A DNA stretch of 64,000 nt from Hydractinia symbiolongicarpus (GCF_029227915.1 NC_079878.1:21785501-21849500); one strand, 5' to 3'. Numbered from the stretch's first letter, positions 1 to 12,790 are shown. Notes: generated from the letters alone by a model not told the origin. Numbers and translations: made by a program.

Positions 1-730
1 TAAATAAGTAACTAACTTTTTGAAATCGCTTTTGCATGATAGAATCTATTTCAGTGGATTTAATTTAGTTTTTTAAAGCATTTCAACACGCTGGAAGCTA
101 AATCTTTCTTTTACCTTTGCGACAAGCATGCTGTTGGAGTAATACTGTGGCAGTTTTGAAGGCATACTTTTTTTTGTTAAAATTAACATGGCAACTTGTT
201 CCAACTAATTTTTGGTTTTGTGGACGTTGCGAAGTTATGTGGCTGGTGTATTATATATTTTTGGAAAGCTGAAAGGCTCATCTACAAGGTAAGAAAAACG
301 AAAAAACTGTATCAGTACTTCTGAAAGAATGCTAGAGCGCTGAATTCTGGCAATAAAAGTTAGTGTAAAACCTGAAAATTTTAACTCCCTCTTTGACATA
401 ATCTACTGTATGATTTATTGTAGGCATTAAAACTGTTGTAGTTTACTAAGCTAATATTTCACAGAATAACAACACTAAACAACATTCTATATAAACAATT
501 CTGTAACTCTAAATAAGGTTTCTGCGTCTCATACACTACTAACGTAAGCTCGACAAAAAGTCAAATAAAAATGAACTATGCATGTAGTAAGCTAATTAAC
601 TGTTCAATTCTTTTTCTTTCTAGACCAGCTGATCCACCTTTGAAATAATGCAAAGACTAAAGGAGCTTGCAAAGTAATGCTAATATGCAGTTAAAGATAT
701 AACTAGCTATCTAAGCTGTAAGTCTAAAAG
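1..730. other. 3' flank of the RAG1-like gene
   Basis: No coding exon is seen here. A minus-strand AATAAA (plus-strand tttatt at 414-419) lies about 315 bases beyond the stop codon of the RAG1-like gene and is a plausible polyadenylation signal. I looked for inverted terminal repeats matching the far side of the gene and found none by eye. Confidence 0.4.
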
Positions 731-3700
731 TTATTCTTCACGTGCAATTTTTCTTTTTTTAATTTTTGGTTTTAATTGGCTCGATTCAGGATTTACATTA
801 ACAAAATGTTGCTTTAATGTATTTCGTAACCGCTCCACTGGGTTTTTGATGCAGCTGTACCTGCTCGACATCCTGTTGATTTCATGATGCAAGCTTTCTC
901 CACCTTAAAAATGTTATAATTTGACATTTAAGCTAGCTAGCTACACATTTTCTGAAAAATAACACATTTTGGTAAAAAACACAAATTTTGGTGTTACCAG
1001 GTTACAAATTTAAGTGGCTGTTTACCTTGTTCGCCATAAAACCCAAATCCAACATTCCATTTTGCTATGAACTCAGTGACATGATCTTCAAGCATATGCA
1101 GTTTTGGTGAAATATTAACTTTTGGCCAGTTAGTTCGCAGATGCATCATGAATTTATTAATTGAAATTTCTAGAATTATGTACTATATGTATATTATTCT
1201 TTCTTTTTGTTTTGTTTTTGGCACATGAAATTTTAAAAAAAACTTATTTATTATTAAAAAAAGGAACAAGTTTCTCACCTAAAGCCAGTATTTCCTCACA
1301 TGACAGATATTTTGCCGAATTGTAAATGTTATGAACTTCTGCAAAGTAAGTAAATAACATGTCGTACTTATCCATTTCTAAATTCACACTGTGAATAAGC
1401 TGGTCATCATGCTTTTGTGCTGCAACAATCTCTTTAATGCTGGATGTTAAATTTTGGATGTTTTCTTTCTATAAGAGCAAGATTGTTTTTTTAATTTTCT
1501 TTAAATATGTTATTTTTAAATTGCTACATTATTGTTAGTATTAACAAACCTTTAGCAATTTATGTACATGGTTGCCGATAAAACTTTGGCCATGGTAGGC
1601 CTGACGTTCAACACCCATTTTTTGCAGCGTTTTATCTATTGAAGAAGCACAAGGACCAACACCTAAAATAAGATGAACAAACTATTAAACATAGCTTTAG
1701 ATTGGAGAGAATATAAGGCTTGCATCATAAGATCAGAATGAAAATTATAATTTTGGAAAGTTTTTTTTCGGGAATTAAATTTCTTGGAATTTCCAGACAA
1801 AAAAACATTTGCGAATATCACAAAAAATTACTTAGGTAATAAAAATGATCATACCCACTAAAATTCTTTTGTTGTTTCCCAAGGTTGAGATTTCTAATTC
1901 TAATTCTGTGATTTTCTTCTCAGTTTTTATTATACTTTTCTCGTACGTCAGTATATTTCGTTGTAAGCCACCAGATATTACAAGCCAGTTTAACTGATCT
2001 TGCTGGTTTGCTAATTTGGCTTTTTCATCTTCCAGCTTTTGCTGCAAGTCATTTGTTTCTTTAAGGACTTCGATGTAGTCACCATAATCTGAATCCAGTT
2101 CATTGTCTTCTGTTGCCAACAGCAGAGCTATTTTTACATCATAGTCTTGGCAAGAAGACTCAAACATTTTAAACATCTTTTGATATACACCCAAGGAAAT
2201 ATGAAGACCAGGAATACAGACCTAAAATTAGGTGTTTATATAGATTTTATTTTGGGATTATTAAATCAACTTGCAGTGGAAAAGCATAAAAATATGATGT
2301 ATACTTGATCAATAGGTATGTCAAAAAATATGTTGTCAATGACATTATAAAATTCTTTCGCATTTTTAGGGCTCCCACCACTTTCACGGAAATCTGCTAA
2401 ATTTTCTTCAAGTGTCGCCAGTGACCTTTTCTTAAATTTCTTGCGAGTAAACACTGGGATGTTCATTAGTTTTGAGGTAATGTTGCAAAACAAACAGCTG
2501 TGACGCCCTAAACACAAATGTTAAAGTATACATATTTTATTAGAAACTTTTAAAAATAAACCATTTTTAACTATGCATTTCCCATATCTGCGTAGTAAAA
2601 ACCCATTGTTAAACTACAGGAACTTTATGAAGTTGCAAAAAAAGTTCTGTAAAAATTAATTAATTTTGATTATCAACTAGCAACTTGCCCCAGATCTTAA
2701 GTAATTAATATTTACCATTTGCACCAGTTATACCATACATTGCACACAGAAATTCGTAGTCGCCATACATAAATACACGGAATATCGACTCTTTATATTT
2801 GACTTGTTGCAGCATTTTTATTTGTGGTCAAAAATTAATTAATTTTGATTATCAACTAGCAACTTGCCCCAGATCTTAAGTAATTAATATTTACCATTTG
2901 CACCAGTTATACCATACATTGCACACAGAAATTCGTAGTCGCCATACATAAATACACGGAATATCGACTCTTTATATTTGACTTGTTGCAGCATTTTTAT
3001 TTGTGGTCGAAACCGTTCAAGGCAGACTCTTAAGTTTGTTCTTGTGTCTTTCCCTAATTTAAAAAAAAAATATAAAAAATGTTTTGATTTCTACTTTAGA
3101 TCACTTAGATCATTTCTACTTTAGATCACAATTAGACATCACATGCATAGAATTTTGGAAATTCCAGTTTTAATTTTTTTTTTTTCATATTTGTAATATA
3201 TTGCATTAATGTTTGTTACCTTCAAAAATGCTAAACATTATTGTGTTTTCCTTCTTGTTTGGGTTTAGAACATTGCCTATTTGATATGCCATTTTAAAAC
3301 TATTTCCTCCATGGTCTCCACCAATTTTAACATGGATCTCATTGTCAGGAATGAAACTATGTTTTACAAGTAAATTGTGACATTCTAGCTTTTTGAGTTG
3401 ATACAGAATGTGGCCAACTACATTATACAGATACCCCCAGGGCCTAGGTATAACGGATACCCTGTTTCCAACTGATAATTTGGTGAGAGGAGCCAGCTCA
3501 ACTCTCAGTCCTTGGCCTACCCATTCAGCAGCGACACTTCTTGCTTTTTTTTCTGATTCAATTTTTATGTTGAATGTTTTCAACCAACGTGATATTTCAC
3601 GTAGTTGATTCCATGGCATGTTTAAATTTGATTTCATTGCTGTGATGTGATTGGCTGGAATAATGACTTCTGTACCCAAATTTTTAATGATAGTATTTCT

Positions 3701-5375
3701 GTCACTTTCTTCCATAGACTTTAGCAGTGCTGTGGTCTGTTTTGTGACAGATTGGGTTTCTTCACCAGACATCAGATGGATTAACTCCTTGGCTGTATTT
3801 GCTCTTTTCCGCACATTCCTTTCACATGTTTCATCAGAAGACTTGCGAGGAATTCTAATGGGTGTTATTGTCAATGGCTAAAATATGGAACATATGTTAT
3901 TAATTTGTTTTATGTAAAATGTAATATTACTATTAAAATTATCATATTGTTACAGACAATTATGTGTACATTATTTTTAATATAACATAGCATAGTTTTG
4001 TATTTTTGTATAAAGTAGTTATACACATTTTTTATATAAGATCACTTAACGATGTAGACGCCTTAGCATTTAGGGTGGGCACATCAAAATTTTAGTAAAT
4101 CTCCTAATATATAGAATGGTTTTTATTGACCCCCAAAACTTCCTATATTCTGTGACCCCTCTAGCCACTTACTTATATTTATTATTATTTTTAATTATTT
4201 ACTCTGAACATTTTAAAATTTGTCTTGTTCTTATTATGGCTTGTTTTTTGTATAAAAAATGTGTATAAGAAACATTTCACTGGAATTGTAAAAAAATGAT
4301 AACCTAGGTATGCACATATATAGACATATACAAAAGCAACTTATTTTCAGTTTTGATTTCAGCCTTAAAATTGCTAAGATCAAAATTTTTTGCTTTATCA
4401 GCCGTTTGAAAATCAGTTGCTTGTTAAAAAAAGTCAATGTCAAATCACTTTTACTGAGTCCACTCCATACATAAGTAATCTTACTTGTGAACTTCCACTG
4501 GGCAATTGGACAGTTTTATTCGGCAAGTTTGACTGCTGCATTTTTATTCCAACCACATGAGCAATGCATTCTTCTACCTTTTTCGGTACAGGCTTGGAAG
4601 GGCTCAACTGCATCATCTCTAGTGTTGTAAATGACAATGCTGGAGAGCATGTGTGCGATTGTGCAGACAGCAGTTTAAATGAACAACCACATGTTCCCTT
4701 GACAACTCGTGTGTTTAAAATCCTGGAAATGCACAAACCAGGCGAGACATCCCCGGGTGTTGTTGGGATGCTGCAGGTGGGACATCTATTTGAATTTTCC
4801 AACCAATTTGTTAAACACAAGGCACAAAACACGTGGTTACATTGGTTTATCATTAATGGCCTTTTTAAAATATTGCTACACAAAGCACAAATCAGATGTT
4901 CCCAGTTGCCTTCACTGATATTTATGTCTGAGAGAACGTTTCCACTATAGTCAAAAAGTTCAGAGGTTTTTCTGTAAATTTTATTAAGTTCTAGGGGTGT
5001 CCAAGTTTTTTCTGCGGAATCCACAGCTTTGTGTGTTGGGTTACCACCGCCCCTTCTTTTCATAGGTTTGCCACCTCTCTTTTTTTGTGCACTTAATATG
5101 CATGTTTTGCACTCGGTGTCTTTATGTGTATACCATTTAACAGGCACAATAGCGGTAGCTGAGTCACGTTTTAGGACATTACTTATTGTAGCAAAGCACG
5201 AGTGACAGAATTTTTTTGGGTGAATGCCTGCCCGATCAGAATAAAAATCAGCTCTGAAAATACTGTCCAAGTTCTTTATGTGCTCTTGGACAATATGTGA
5301 TCGTCCAGGCAGAGTGTTTCCACATATTCGACACAGCTTGTTCAACCGAGCTAGGTGTAAATCCCCAGTAGCCAT
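731..5375 (-). CDS. RAG1-like protein: RAG1-type zinc/RING N-terminus plus DDE transposase-like core, nine exons
   Basis: Exons read on the minus strand are 5375-4485, 3877-3220, 3053-2895, 2507-2305, 2221-1855, 1662-1550, 1468-1279, 1169-1026 and 903-731. All have GT-AG junctions and compatible phases, total 2,898 bases, and give 965 residues plus stop. Exon 1 has CRICG (15-19), HPKKFCHSC (52-60), W-x2-H and C-x2-C (81-92), a C3HC4 RING (163-201) and a small C/C/H/C cluster (229-243), in the same order as vertebrate RAG1. Exon 2 has GGDHGG (D485). Exon 3 has GDYEFLC (D555), followed by the zinc-type pair CLFC (574-577), as RAG1 has D708 followed by C-x2-C. Exons 8-9 have GEQGGES (E911), like the EGNES around the RAG1 catalytic glutamate. 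The start MATGD was chosen because it opens the conserved region; an in-frame ATG lies 19 codons upstream at 5432. Possible jobs are an active transposase of the RAG1/Transib or N-RAG type, or a domesticated nuclear E3 ligase or DNA-binding protein. The gene structure is well supported; activity is not known. Confidence 0.85.
2651..3008. repeat. 179-bp tandem duplication across exon 3 of the RAG1-like gene
   Basis: Bases 2651-2829 and 2830-3008 read as identical by eye. Each copy holds part of the following intron, the GT donor and the last two thirds of exon 3, including the codon for D555. Only the 3053-2895 copy keeps a splice acceptor, so the 2651-2829 copy is probably an inert partial exon inside the intron. 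Perfect identity means it is either very recent or an assembly artefact. Confidence 0.85.
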
Positions 5376-6794
5376 CTTGAACTTTAACAAAAATTTTGAA
5401 AAAAAAGTACCTAATGTTTGATACAATATCAATTCGTAATGTACTGATACACCTACAGTTCTTTTTTTATTCGTATCTCGTAACTATCTTGGAATGATTT
5501 TTATAAAAATTATCTGTGGGATAACTTCGTATCTGAAAATATTTTGCTTTAAGTTGGCATGGTGTCCACAGTCTTCAAAATGGAGGTTGAAAGTTTTTGT
5601 TTTGTTTTAGCTAGGCAACAAGCGAATAGCTTTGTATTTGAATTAATCTTATTGGTATAGGACTATATTTTATTTAAACCACTTAGTTTCCAGTCCTTAA
5701 GTTGGTTTATGTGATTAAAATGCCTATTAAACCTGGTGCTAGCTACCCTAAAATTTGTTTACTTTTAAGCGCAACTCGCCCCAGTCCTTATTTTAAATTT
5801 TTTTTTGACATGCGCAGTCTGAGTTTCCGAAATCTCGCTAGCTGAAACAGCCGTGAAACAAGCCACTTTTTTACATGACTATTTTTACGTTTGGACAAAA
5901 TTTTTGCTAAAAATCTTTTTGTATCATAACAGCAGTGTAAAAAACCTCCTTAGCTGTCACTTTTAAAGGTGTTTCCACCCAACCGGTGTCAAGAAATTTC
6001 CACTGTCACGTATTATTCTGAAATAATAATAAGTGGTTATCATAATTAGTGGTAATATTAGGTGGTAGTAGAACGCAACCGAAATTTAAGAATTCTCAAT
6101 CTCAAAGAATTAAAACGTTTTTAATAGTGATTTAAGCTTTGTTGAAACAACTTAGAGGTTAAATGGGAGGAATTGCTATAGATATTATAAGATAGAGCAA
6201 CCTAAAGCTATATGACATGATATGTCTGTGAATAACGGATGAGATGAGCTGAAAAGGCGGTTCAGAAAGACATATTAGCGGTCGTTCCAATCTTTCTTAA
6301 GTAATCACTATTACTTATTGGAATTTCATGGTTAAATAAACTTTATTTCGGTAACTTCATGACGTTAGTATTAGCATAGACTCCCAAAATCTTTAAATTA
6401 TGGAAATGTGTTTAACAAACCCTGTTTTGAGAGCATCAAAACAATGTATGTGTTTACTTTTGTACTATTTTACGGATTCACAGGAACGCATCCTGGGATA
6501 ACACGAGAGAAAATTAAAGATATTTGATTGAAAAAGGGCTTAAAACTGTTTTATCAAAGTATTCGTGGATTGTAACGAATGGTAAAGTTATGGATTTGCT
6601 TACTAATAAAAAATTTCGACGTATTTACTTTGTCAGTACCTTTCTCGAATAAAACAGTATAACCGATCTCAACATTATTTTGTTTCAAAACGACAGTAGA
6701 AATGTACATCAGAAACAGAATAAATTTTATAGTCAGGCATGTCTTCAGGACAATTAAGGCAATCTACCAAGAAAATCAAAATCTTTTACTTTTT
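5376..6794. other. noncoding stretch upstream of the RAG1-like gene
   Basis: This AT-rich stretch contains no ORF or splice pattern that I can support. It must contain the RAG1-like promoter on the minus strand, but no clear TATA box was found. No RAG2-like Kelch or PHD sequence is visible. Confidence 0.4.
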
Positions 6795-7710
6795 GTATCA
6801 TTTGCAAGCCTTCGAATTCTTCTGAACATCTATTAAAAACTTTTTAACAACTATCTAACCTTAAATGATAATTGTTAAAAAGGAAGATATTGACGAAACC
6901 ACGATGTTCGTGAATATATCACTGATTATCTACAAAATAGTGATCATCTAAGAATGAAAGACAATTTTGAAATTAAAGACTTTAAACAATTATTAAATAC
7001 GCGTTTATTCAACAACCAAAACACTGATTGATATTGTTTTAACCAACAATGTAACTAGCATCGGTAGTAACATAAATGCCAATTGCAACTTTAATTCAAG
7101 CTCGACAACCTTGAATTATCTGAAAAATGTTTTAGCAGATGTGTTCAATCGACACGCTCTTTTTTCCTTTTTCCTTTAAAGAGATGTGTCAAGAAGAACA
7201 CATGACCTTGCCTAGACAAAGATGTGAAACGAAAATGAAAACCCGAGATCAGCTCATGTACACGGACCTTAAATCAAATAAACTGTCGGAACTGGATGCC
7301 TACACACGACAAGAAAACTTTAATAGAAATGAGTTGAAAAGATCAGAAGGAAAACGCATATAACTTCGTTTATTTCTAGAAAACAGGGGATTTTTCGGAC
7401 ACAGCTCAGAACTAGCATTCAACCAACCACGTTTACTATTGACCTCTCAGTGATACAGATATTTTACAAAATTTTGGAGTTGATTGAAGCATATATCATT
7501 CACCCTCACGAACTAACATAACGAAACAAAAAACACTGAAAACCTAGTCCACAGCGACAGATTTTACATTTCAGACAGTCGCTAAGACTGGAGTGAAAAG
7601 TCATCGAAAGGAGCTCAAACTTAAATGGGCTACAGGGTTAGACAACATTTTCAGGTGCTTTCAGGTGCCATCAATGTACGTCATAACGATATCACTGGTT
7701 TCAGACGATT
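6795..7710 (+). mobile_element. decayed LINE (endonuclease to start of reverse transcriptase)
   Basis: Broken frames on the plus strand recall a CR1/L2/Jockey-type LINE. In order there are PSNSSEHL (endonuclease, usually YRPPNSS), a stretch like LIDIVLTNN (end of endonuclease) near 7030, a linker with TRDQL-type residues near 7235-7350, and WATGLDN near 7627, like the KATGLDG that opens many LINE reverse transcriptases. Many stops and frameshifts show it is dead. The clade is uncertain. Confidence 0.6.
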
Positions 7711-9869
7711 TCTAATTAGCACAAATTTTTTCTGATACTAGAAATTATTAACTAAGGTATCCAGTTTAACCTTTCACCGTGGTCAAAAGGTAAGTTGCCC
7801 GAAAAAATTTCCAAATTTTTTAACCCTTCCGATATTTTTTCCCACATGCAGCCGACAAGTTTTTTATTTCCATGGTTTTGTAATTTTGTGCTTTTTGATT
7901 CGTTAATTTAAACAACAACCGCGACTGCCCATCGTTCGCCCGAGTGTGCAGAAAATCTAGATTTAATTTTCGCTCTGTTTACAATATGTTACAATTAAAA
8001 ATGTCTGGAAATTAAAATACTCGGTGTCTTAGGTATATCACAGATGGGCTGCTCACAAATACACCCGACAAGCCATTTTCTGTATTACTGGATGTGACAC
8101 ATTTCTTTTAAATACTTTTATCTGTAGCCATATGTAACTAAATCTGAGGTTTATTGTGAGGTGACTACAAAGTTTCTATCCATGTTTTATTTTGAAATGA
8201 CGGATAAAAATGCATATAATTTTTTTCAAAATACAAGAATCTTATCTTCCATTTAAAAGGATCGCGTATTTCAGCCTTTAACTGTATTTAACCATATTTT
8301 AATGCCATGAACTTAAATATTCTGCGTCAAGTCTGAGAAAACACATGCAATTTCTCCGAACTGGTTAAATCATTCGATCTTAAACCTAGGACATGTTTTG
8401 TTAGACCATATCTGGCTGATTTCAATAATGAGAAACGCTTCATGTTTTTGTACGTGAGGCTTTTTCAAAATTAATATGCAGCCAAAAACAGTTTATCGTT
8501 TTCTTGAGGGTCACTTCGGGAATTCGGGTACTATGACAATAGTAGGAAGAAAATCTTGTCTATTGCACCAAACCAGTCCAAAACATAATACCATGTTTCA
8601 ATTCATTATTTTAATTTTTACCAAAGTTACAGGGCAAAATTATGGTTTTTTATACCGCTGACAGCGAAATGGTCATGGAGGCTAATTGGTATGAAGTTAT
8701 TTTGTAAAACCTGAAGCTGATTTCACTCTAATGATAATAAATGTTCTTTTAAAGATGATTTATCATCAAGTTGTTCAATATATCAAGATATTTAATATCA
8801 ATTGATTTTTTTATAAGACATTTAAAAAATACGACATGATTTAACTTTGCAAGGCCCTCAAGCTGGTGTGTAATACAAGGTGGGTATAAGGTCTGACATG
8901 TAGCAAAAACCTGTGCTTTTATTTGTAATGGACTTGTGAAAACATTATAGACACGGTGCAACACTATAGGCAATGACCAACCTCGCGTGGGTCACACTTG
9001 TCCACTTAAGGTTTTTCAGGTCGGAACATTATCAAGATTTTCACAGGGAACCTATAGAATTAACTGCTGCGTTAGTTTTACCCTAACATATTTTTATTAA
9101 AGCAGATAGCTGCTATATGTTTATGATGTTTTCAACTAAAAACATGTCTTCATAAAAGCATGCATTGTAGGACATTTTTTTGTCAGCATGTCGTACATAT
9201 TTTCCGCATTGTTATTTCGTGCATTCATGCTCATTTGTTAGTATGATGGAATGCAATTTATTTGAACGGGTGTTATTACTACGATCATATGTGCGATTAT
9301 AATGAGGTTTTCTATTTATCAACACCTTTTTTCTAAAAAAATACGGAAATTCACAGGTTATACCGTCCTTTATATATTTCTTTTCAACTGTATACAGTAT
9401 AACATTTTTCTAGCGCATAAGTAATATACGGGTATTGGTATTATTATAGTGCATCGAAACTTTAAGCCACATCGAAATGTTTTACCCAGCCTTTAACGGC
9501 AAGTTGACTGACTGTTTAGTTGCAGGTAAATCGTTCACATATGTTGGTTAGACTTAAGGACAGATATTCTGCACATCCAGTGGGGCGTCTGCAGGTGTAA
9601 TGTCTTCCGGACTTCGAGCGTTGAGCACTTCAATTATGTTGCGCAACAAGGAAGAGCGCTGTAGTATTAGTGTATTTTACCTTGTAACATAAAATTAACG
9701 AAGCATAACTTTAACTAGTCATCAAGTTATGAAATTTAGCGCTATTACTTAAATAGAAAATTACATATGAATTTCGTGGTCATTTTGAAAGTTTACACCT
9801 CTAGATTGGCGGAAAATGTCCTTTCAGACGTCAACGATCTGATGGTTCAATGTTATGTTCAATGTTCTA
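7711..9869. other. noncoding, nothing recognised
   Basis: Only short chance ORFs occur here. No repeat, splice pattern or domain was recognised on either strand. Confidence 0.35.
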
Positions 9870-9991
9870 TTTTTCTGACTCTCTTTCTCTCTTTTCTTTC
9901 TTTCTTTCTTTTTTTCTTTCTGTCTTTCTCTCCTTCTTTCTTTTTTTTTAGTAGAAAATTATTGAGGGGGGGGAGGGGGGGGGGGGGGGGG
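9870..9991 (+). repeat. CT-rich tract followed by a 26-base G-rich run
   Basis: A polypyrimidine tract of (TTTC)n type runs to about 9945, and 9966-9991 is eight Gs, one A and seventeen Gs. The G run could form a G-quadruplex and is prone to sequencing error. Confidence 0.8.
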
Positions 9992-10974
9992 CTGTGGTTA
10001 CGGCACTAAACTAATTTACTAAAGTCCAACCATGATACATAAAATATTAAAATAAACCTAGTAGTTAAAAGAAAATTAAACCGAAATAAAAATACTATTG
10101 CCGACAAAATAAAAATACCATTCCCAAAATATCTTACACGTACAGCAAAACGTTGTCTATATTGTATTCTCGAAATCTCAAAACAAGATAAGCATTTTAT
10201 TTAAGTTAGTAGAACCACCTACGGATTAAAATCACGCTTGCATTAATTTGCACCTTCGCAGTAAAACATTTCATTGATTTAGCTTATAACAAATGAATAA
10301 ATTGGGGAAAGAGGGGAATACTCTATTTTGTATTGAGTAACAAAAGTAAACTGGGTGGTACAGACACAGACTCTGCTAATGATATCGGTAAAAATATCAA
10401 TTCGATAAATTTTTCCACTGTAGTTTTAATTAACGAAACAGGATATCATCTTTGGGAAATGCACCTTTCTCTAATTTCATGCATTTTTAAACCTGTTTAA
10501 ACCTGTTTAAGGTACATTATGTATATCATGTCCATAAAATTAAAAGAAAAGATAATTTTTAATAACTGTTTATAAAAGAGGACACATAATTAAACAAGCC
10601 GTTAAAACAAGTTAATTGTCTGCCGCGGAACAGCAGTATTAAAGTGGTCATTGTATACAAGATTAATAATACCTGAAACGAGATTTGTATAAAGTTTGCA
10701 AATAACTGAAGTAGAACGAAATTTATTTTCAACTTCAACTCTTCTTTTCTTCCAGGTTCCTTTATAATGAGGTTTGCCGTTTACGTCATTACTAGATTTG
10801 AGTGTCATACGACTCTCCGTTATTCTCTTGTCAAATATACGAACATGAGCAGAAATAATACTTTCATAAAAAAATTACGTAATCACATGAAAACGAGACA
10901 AGGGGAGCAAAAACTTTGTTCTCGCGTAAGAAAACAATATTCAATAGGAAAGGCTCCGAAAAGCTCCAATGTAG
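9992..10974. other. noncoding, nothing recognised
   Basis: Overlapping short ORFs on both strands (10602-11000) show no known domain and no convincing splice sites. A 15-bp direct repeat occurs near 10490-10515. Confidence 0.3.
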
Positions 10975-11187
10975 CGTTTATCACCAAGAAAAGCATGTAA
11001 ATTGTCCGTTGAACCTGAAAACAATGCTAGTAATATTTCTGAAATCGATTTTGACATTGTTGATAGTAATACTGAGGACAATAATACAGGAGCAGAAGAC
11101 CTTATTAAGAAGAAGGAAGAACTCGTTACCAAACGCCAACAGTATACTAACTACGTTATGCAGGCATGTCAAGTATTGAAATATTAA
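10975..11187 (+). CDS. possible small exon or relic, acidic then lysine/glutamate-rich
   Basis: The open stretch has an acidic part (EIDFDIVDSNTEDNN) followed by a Lys/Glu helix (DLIKKKEELVTKRQ), ending at a TAA at 11185-11187. It has no proper start in frame, and a possible AG acceptor lies upstream. I do not recognise a family. The composition looks protein-like, but it could be chance or a fragment of a dead gene. Confidence 0.2.
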   Translation, partial: RLSPRKACKLSVEPENNASNISEIDFDIVDSNTEDNNTGAEDLIKKKEELVTKRQQYTNYVMQACQVLKY

Positions 11188-11631
11188 CTGCGTTGTTTGG
11201 TTTCATTGATCCCGGAATCGATGGTGAAAATATTATTTTACATAATAGTCGTAAAATCAAAGGGAATGATACAAGAGACAGAAAGCAATTTTTTTCAGGG
11301 CCTGTAAGCGTTTCATTGTCATCTCAGAAAACGCTACAGGTCCTGGTATGGAGGTTGCTTTGTCGTGTGAATCTTTTTTATTACTTACTACTTAATTTAA
11401 CTAAACCAAAACATAGATATTGAAACTGTTATGCTGTTGGGAACCAACAATGCCCAAAACACTTTCACAGGATAGTGTATTTCCTGACCATGGCAACTCG
11501 CATTCATGTTTGTTTTTACAGCATTATATATCATGTTCACGACCAATATCGTTTATCGTAAATAAAAGACAAAGTGTTGAAAGAACTATTAACATTATAT
11601 ATTATTCTAGTTTGTATCACTGAGACAAGTT
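11188..11631. other. noncoding, nothing recognised
   Basis: Two short ORFs (11166-11423 and 11420-11623) have no recognisable domain. The stretch ends where the 146-bp satellite begins. Confidence 0.3.
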
Positions 11632-12790
11632 TTCTGTAATAGGATTGATGGTGTTCCACCGGTCGGGATTGTAGCATTGATTGACAAAAATCGTTTAAGA
11701 CAAGTAAATATGAGATAAAATGTTGAAAGAAGTAGTAGGATTGTATTAGTCGACTAGTTCATCAGAAACTGACTTTTCGTAACAGGATTGATGGTTTCAA
11801 ACCGGGCGAGATTGTTACATGATTGACCAAAATCACTTACGACAAGTATATACGAGATAAAATGATGAACAAAATAGCAGGATTATATTAGTCCATTAGT
11901 CTCTACTACTAAAACTGACTTTCCGTAATAGGATTGATGGCTTCACACCAGGTGAGGTTGTTACATGTTTGACCAGAATCACTTACGACAAGTATATACG
12001 AGATGAAATGATGAATAAAAATAGCAGGACTGTATTAGTCCATTAGTCTCTACTACTGAAACTGACCTTCCGTAATAGGATTGATGGTTTCAAACCGGGT
12101 GGGGTTGTTACATGTATGACCAAAATCGCTCACGACAAGTAAATACGAGATAAAATGATGAATAAAAATAGCAGGACTGTATTGGTCCACTAGTCTGTAC
12201 TACTGAAACTGACTTTTCGAAATAGGATTGACGGTTATAAAGGGGGCGATATTGTAACATGTTTGACCAAAATCGTTTACGACATGTAAATACGAGATAA
12301 AATGATGAAAAAATAGTAGGATTGTATTAGTCTACCAGTCTCTACTACTGAAACTGACTTTCCGTAACAGAATTGATGGTTTCAAACCGGGCGGGATTGT
12401 AGCATGTTTGACCAAAATCACTTACGACAAGTAAATACGAGATAAAATGATGAAAGAAATAGCGGGATTGTATTAGTCTACCAGTCTCTACTACTGAAAC
12501 TGAATTTCCGTAACAGAATTGATGGTTTCAAACCGGGCGGGATTGTAGCATGTTTGACCAAAATCACTTACGACAAGTAAATACGAGATAAAATGATGAA
12601 AAAATTAGTCCATTGGTCTCTACTACTGAAACTGACTTTTCGAAATAGGATTGACGGTTTTAAACGGGGCGGGATAACATTATATTAGTCGACTAGTTTG
12701 CATTACAAGAATAGTTTCTTGTAGCAGGGCTCACAGTTTTGTATCAGTTGTACTAGTTTATTGTAGCAGGATTGATAGATCGGATGCAGA
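11632..12790. repeat. satellite array, about 146-bp unit, eight copies plus a partial
   Basis: The landmark GGATTGATGG or a close variant recurs near 11640, 11783, 11929, 12076, 12223, 12368, 12514 and 12647, with a degenerate copy near 12770. Spacing is 143-147 except the last full interval (133, a deletion). Each unit carries AAACCGGGCGGGATTGTA and AAATACGAGATAAAATGATG or variants. It encodes no long ORF. The GC-richer core resembles, in reverse complement, a short segment near 25900. Confidence 0.9.

Noticed and set aside
3408-4950. Plus-strand ORFs over the RAG1-like exons
   Set aside because: Shadows of the minus-strand gene without recognisable domains.
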